DNA of 8,819 bases. Source: an uncultured Paracoccaceae bacterium. Lineage in GTDB: Bacteria > Pseudomonadota > Alphaproteobacteria > Rhodobacterales > Rhodobacteraceae. The notes beneath the pieces were generated by a model, which saw nothing but the letters and a program-made list of their open reading frames with translations, was not told the origin of the DNA and did not search any database. Of the stretch, positions 6,795 to 8,819 are shown in pieces. Position numbers and translations under genes: made by a program. How positions within the stretch are numbered: position 1 is the first letter of the stretch; the number at the start of each line of letters is the position of its first letter. The stretch is taken from positions 1-8,819 of the forward strand of contig CALHST010000351.1 of NCBI GenBank assembly GCA_938038825.1, written 5' to 3'.

Positions 6795-6816
6795 CGTGAG
6801 CTGAAGCTCACCCTAC
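6795..6816 (-). repeat. REP-like palindrome, copy 1
   Basis: Read on the minus strand from 6816, this is a GTAG head followed by GGTGAGCTTCAGCTCACG. The arms GTGAGCT and AGCTCAC form a perfect 7-bp stem with a 2-nt turn. A GTAG or GGAG head before a short palindrome is the described form of REP elements mobilised by REP-associated tyrosine transposases (RAYTs). It begins 9 nt after the carboxypeptidase stop and may also slow or end transcription, though no U-run follows. No RAYT gene lies in the window. Confidence 0.6.
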
Positions 6817-6862
6817 GTATCTGTCCAGTGTTCTGCTAATTTTGGAAACGCTTGGTCTGCCT

Positions 6863-6884
6863 GTAAGGTGAGCTTTAGCTCACG
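6863..6884 (+). repeat. REP-like palindrome, copy 2 (overlaps yejF 3' end)
   Basis: This copy, on the plus strand, has a GTAA head followed by GGTGAGCTTTAGCTCACG. It matches copy 1 at 20 of 22 positions and has the same perfect 7-bp stem. The two copies are inverted with their heads facing each other across 46 nt, like a paired REP (BIME-type) unit. Its right half supplies the last three codons (Asn-Val-Ser) and the TAA stop of yejF. Confidence 0.6.
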
Positions 6885-8473
6885 TTGGTGGCTGTAATTG
6901 ATGCCAGAAGTTCTGCTGTATAGTCGGACTTTGGCGCATCGAACACCGCATCTGCATCGCCATATTCTACGACGTCCCCCCGCTTCATGACCATGACCTT
7001 GTGCGACATCGCCCGCACCACTGCGAGGTCATGACTGATGAACAAATAGGCAAGCCCGTACTTCTTCTGCAGATTCCGCAGCAAATCCACAATCTGCACC
7101 TGAACCGTCATATCCAAAGCAGATGTCGGTTCATCCAGAACCACCAGTTTGGGCCGCAGCACCATCGCCCGCGCAATTGCGATTCGCTGGCGCTGCCCGC
7201 CTGAAAATTCGTGTGGATAGCGATCCATCGTTTCAGGGTCTAAGCCCACTTCTGTCATCACCTCACGCACCAGATCTCGCGGGTCACGGCCCGGATCAAC
7301 CTTATGCACGCCCAACCCTTCGGCAATAATCTGCGCACAGGTCATCCGGGGGCTGAGAGACCCAAATGGGTCCTGAAACACGATTTGCATGTCCTTGCGC
7401 AAATCACGCAAGTCTTTGGTGCTCCACCCGTTCAGATCCTGCCCCATATAGGCGATCCTCCCGTCCGAGCTGATCAGTTTCATGATCGCCAAAGCCAACG
7501 TTGTTTTGCCAGAGCCGGACTCGCCGACGATCCCCAACGTCTCCCCTGCCCGCACAGACAGAGAGGCCTCGTTCACGGCTTTTACATGGGCAACGGTTTT
7601 GCGCAGGAAGCCTTGCTTGATCGGGAACCAAATGCGGAGCTTTTCGGTTTCCACCACCACATCTGCAGCCTCTGGAACCGCTGTGGGGCGCCCCGAAGGC
7701 TCGGCACTCAACAGTTTTTGGGTATAGGGATGTTTGGGCGCGTCAAAAATTTCGACCGTGGGGCCTTGTTCGACGATCACGCCATGCTCCATGACGCAGA
7801 CCTTATCGGCAATACGCCGCACGATCCCAAGATCATGCGTGATGAATAACAGCCCCATGTTTTCGGACGCTTTGAGGTCCGCCAGCAAATCCAGGATTTG
7901 CGCTTGGATGGTGACGTCCAGCGCCGTGGTCGGTTCATCCGCGATCAGCACGTCTGGTTTATTCGCAAGTGCCATGGCAATCATCACACGTTGACGCTGC
8001 CCGCCTGACAATTCGTGAGGATAGGCTCGAAGGCGGCTTTCGGCATCCACGATGCCAACTTTGTCCAGCAGGTCCAAAATCCGCCTACGCGCGTCATCTC
8101 CAATGACACCTTGATGCAAGGCAAGGCTTTCGCCCAGCTGCTTTTCAATTGTATGCAACGGGTTCAGCGATGTCATAGGTTCCTGGAAAATGAACGAAAT
8201 ATCATTCCCCCGAACTTTTTGCAGCAGCTTACGGGACGCCCCGATCATTTGCTGCCCATCATAGGTCACAGAGCCGGAAATCTGCGCGCTATCCCCAAGT
8301 AACCCAACAGTCGAGAGCGCCGAAACCGATTTGCCCGACCCCGACTCGCCCACAAGCGCGACAGTTTCCCCCCGCGACACGGAAAAGCTGACGCCTTTGA
8401 CGGCAGCTGTCACGGCACCATCCTGCTGAAACCCAACCTTCAGGTCTTTCACATCCAAAATGGGGGCCGTCAT
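6875..8473 (-). CDS. yejF: YejF-like peptide ABC transporter, double ATP-binding subunit
   Basis: This 532-residue cytoplasmic protein is two fused ABC ATPases that drive peptide import. In domain 1 the Walker A is G-E-S-G-S-G-K-S (42-49), the Q-loop Gln97, the signature L-S-G-G-Q (155-159), Walker B V-L-I-A-D-E (175-180) and the switch His213. In domain 2 the Walker A is 317-324, Gln367, the signature F-S-G-G-Q (423-427), Walker B L-V-V-L-D-E (443-448) and His481. Both sites look catalytically complete. Each half ends in the oligopeptide-transporter tail (HPYTQKLL at 248-255 and a related DYTAELL). The length fits E. coli YejF (about 529 aa), part of YejABEF, which takes up microcin C and other peptides. 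Oligopeptide or glutathione systems with fused ATPases are alternatives. Its ATG overlaps the yejE stop as ATGA (8470-8473), indicating translational coupling. The last codons lie in a REP-like repeat. Confidence 0.92.
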   Translation of the reverse strand: MTAPILDVKDLKVGFQQDGAVTAAVKGVSFSVSRGETVALVGESGSGKSVSALSTVGLLGDSAQISGSVTYDGQQMIGASRKLLQKVRGNDISFIFQEPMTSLNPLHTIEKQLGESLALHQGVIGDDARRRILDLLDKVGIVDAESRLRAYPHELSGGQRQRVMIAMALANKPDVLIADEPTTALDVTIQAQILDLLADLKASENMGLLFITHDLGIVRRIADKVCVMEHGVIVEQGPTVEIFDAPKHPYTQKLLSAEPSGRPTAVPEAADVVVETEKLRIWFPIKQGFLRKTVAHVKAVNEASLSVRAGETLGIVGESGSGKTTLALAIMKLISSDGRIAYMGQDLNGWSTKDLRDLRKDMQIVFQDPFGSLSPRMTCAQIIAEGLGVHKVDPGRDPRDLVREVMTEVGLDPETMDRYPHEFSGGQRQRIAIARAMVLRPKLVVLDEPTSALDMTVQVQIVDLLRNLQKKYGLAYLFISHDLAVVRAMSHKVMVMKRGDVVEYGDADAVFDAPKSDYTAELLASITATNVS

Positions 8474-8819
8474 GAGAAAGTCTTTCTGGGGTCGAAGGCA
8501 TCGCGAATGCCTTCAAAGATAAAGATCAGCAAGCTGAGCATGATCGCGAAAACAAAGAACGCGGTAAAGGCCAGCCAAGGCGCGGTCAGATAGGTTTTCG
8601 CCTGCAAGGACAGCTCGCCCAAGGACGGCGCCGAAGACGGCAAGCCGAAGCCAAGGAAATCAAGAACCGCGAGTGAGGAGATGGTGCCTGTGACGATAAA
8701 CGGCAGCATGGTCAGCGTTGCAACCATGGCGTTGGGCAGCATGTGGCGGAACATGATGGTTAGGTTGCTGACGCCCAATGCCTTGGCCGCACGCACATAT
8801 TCCAAGTTCCGCGCCCGCA
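8470..8819 (-). CDS. yejE: YejE-like peptide ABC transporter permease (3' part, start outside window)
   Basis: The frame is open to the window edge, so only the C-terminal 116 or so residues are seen; the family is about 340 aa. It begins within the EAA-type cytoplasmic loop, N-L-E-Y-V-R-A-A-K-A-L-G-V-S, which docks on the ATPase. Then come a hydrophobic stretch, M-L-P-F-I-V-T-G-T-I-S-S-L-A-V-L-D-F-L-G-F-G-L-P, and a last membrane segment, W-L-A-F-T-A-F-F-V-F-A-I-M-L-S-L-L-I-F-I. The end F-E-G-I-R-D-A-F-D-P-R-K resembles the C-terminus of E. coli YejE as I recall it. It would form the inner-membrane channel with YejB, which, like the substrate-binding YejA, should lie upstream outside the window. 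The 4-nt overlap with yejF supports one operon. Confidence 0.9.
   Translation of the reverse strand, partial: RARNLEYVRAAKALGVSNLTIMFRHMLPNAMVATLTMLPFIVTGTISSLAVLDFLGFGLPSSAPSLGELSLQAKTYLTAPWLAFTAFFVFAIMLSLLIFIFEGIRDAFDPRKTFS

Noticed and set aside
6786..6874. The hairpins between the carboxypeptidase gene and yejF as classical intrinsic terminators
   Set aside because: Stems are only 7 bp and no U-run follows on either strand; the shared head and two-copy inverted layout fit REP-like repeats better.
7304..7849. A 181-codon plus-strand open frame inside yejF
   Set aside because: Antisense to the conserved ATPase domains; no recognisable motif and composition typical of a shadow frame.
1..8819. 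A defence island, biosynthetic cluster or other new multi-gene system
   Set aside because: Every gene is assignable to a common family, there are no transposases, integrases or toxin-antitoxin pairs, and the base composition looks even by eye.

Overview
The window looks like an ordinary chromosomal stretch from an alphaproteobacterium, most likely a marine member of the Rhodobacterales (Roseobacter group). That placement is inferred from protein style: a PBP5-type D-Ala-D-Ala carboxypeptidase with a C-terminal SPOR domain, a canonical ClpS, a divergent RsmC-like methyltransferase, a YejEF-type transporter, a moderately GC-rich sequence and weak Shine-Dalgarno sites. No search could be run. 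I see no tRNA, rRNA, CRISPR array, transposase or prophage gene.

Layout: (1) 1-1144, plus strand: the 3' part of an alpha/beta hydrolase of dienelactone-hydrolase type, then a glutathione S-transferase-like protein. (2) 1165-4294, minus strand: in transcription order clpS, an rsmC-like 16S rRNA methyltransferase, a short-chain dehydrogenase/reductase (SDR) and an S33-type alpha/beta hydrolase, with gaps of 12, 49 and 105 nt. The first two are almost certainly co-transcribed and the others plausibly so. (3) 4295-4371: a 77-nt divergent promoter region with an imperfect palindrome. (4) 4372-6785, plus strand: a HAD-family phosphatase, then the carboxypeptidase after a 209-nt leader. (5) 6786-6884: a convergent junction with two inverted copies of a 22-nt REP-like palindrome, one overlapping the end of the next gene. 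(6) 6875-8819, minus strand: yejF (double-ATPase subunit) and the 3' part of yejE (permease), joined by a 4-nt ATGA overlap.

Most genes are housekeeping: envelope maturation (carboxypeptidase), N-degron proteolysis (ClpS), ribosome modification (RsmC-like), peptide uptake (YejEF) and small-molecule detoxification or hydrolysis (GST, hydrolases, SDR, HAD). They do not form one pathway. No undescribed multi-gene system is visible. The points most worth a second look are the REP-like pair with a GTAG-type head, which supplies the last codons and stop of yejF, and the SDR whose catalytic YxxxK lysine is replaced by alanine and whose NNAG motif is degenerate.
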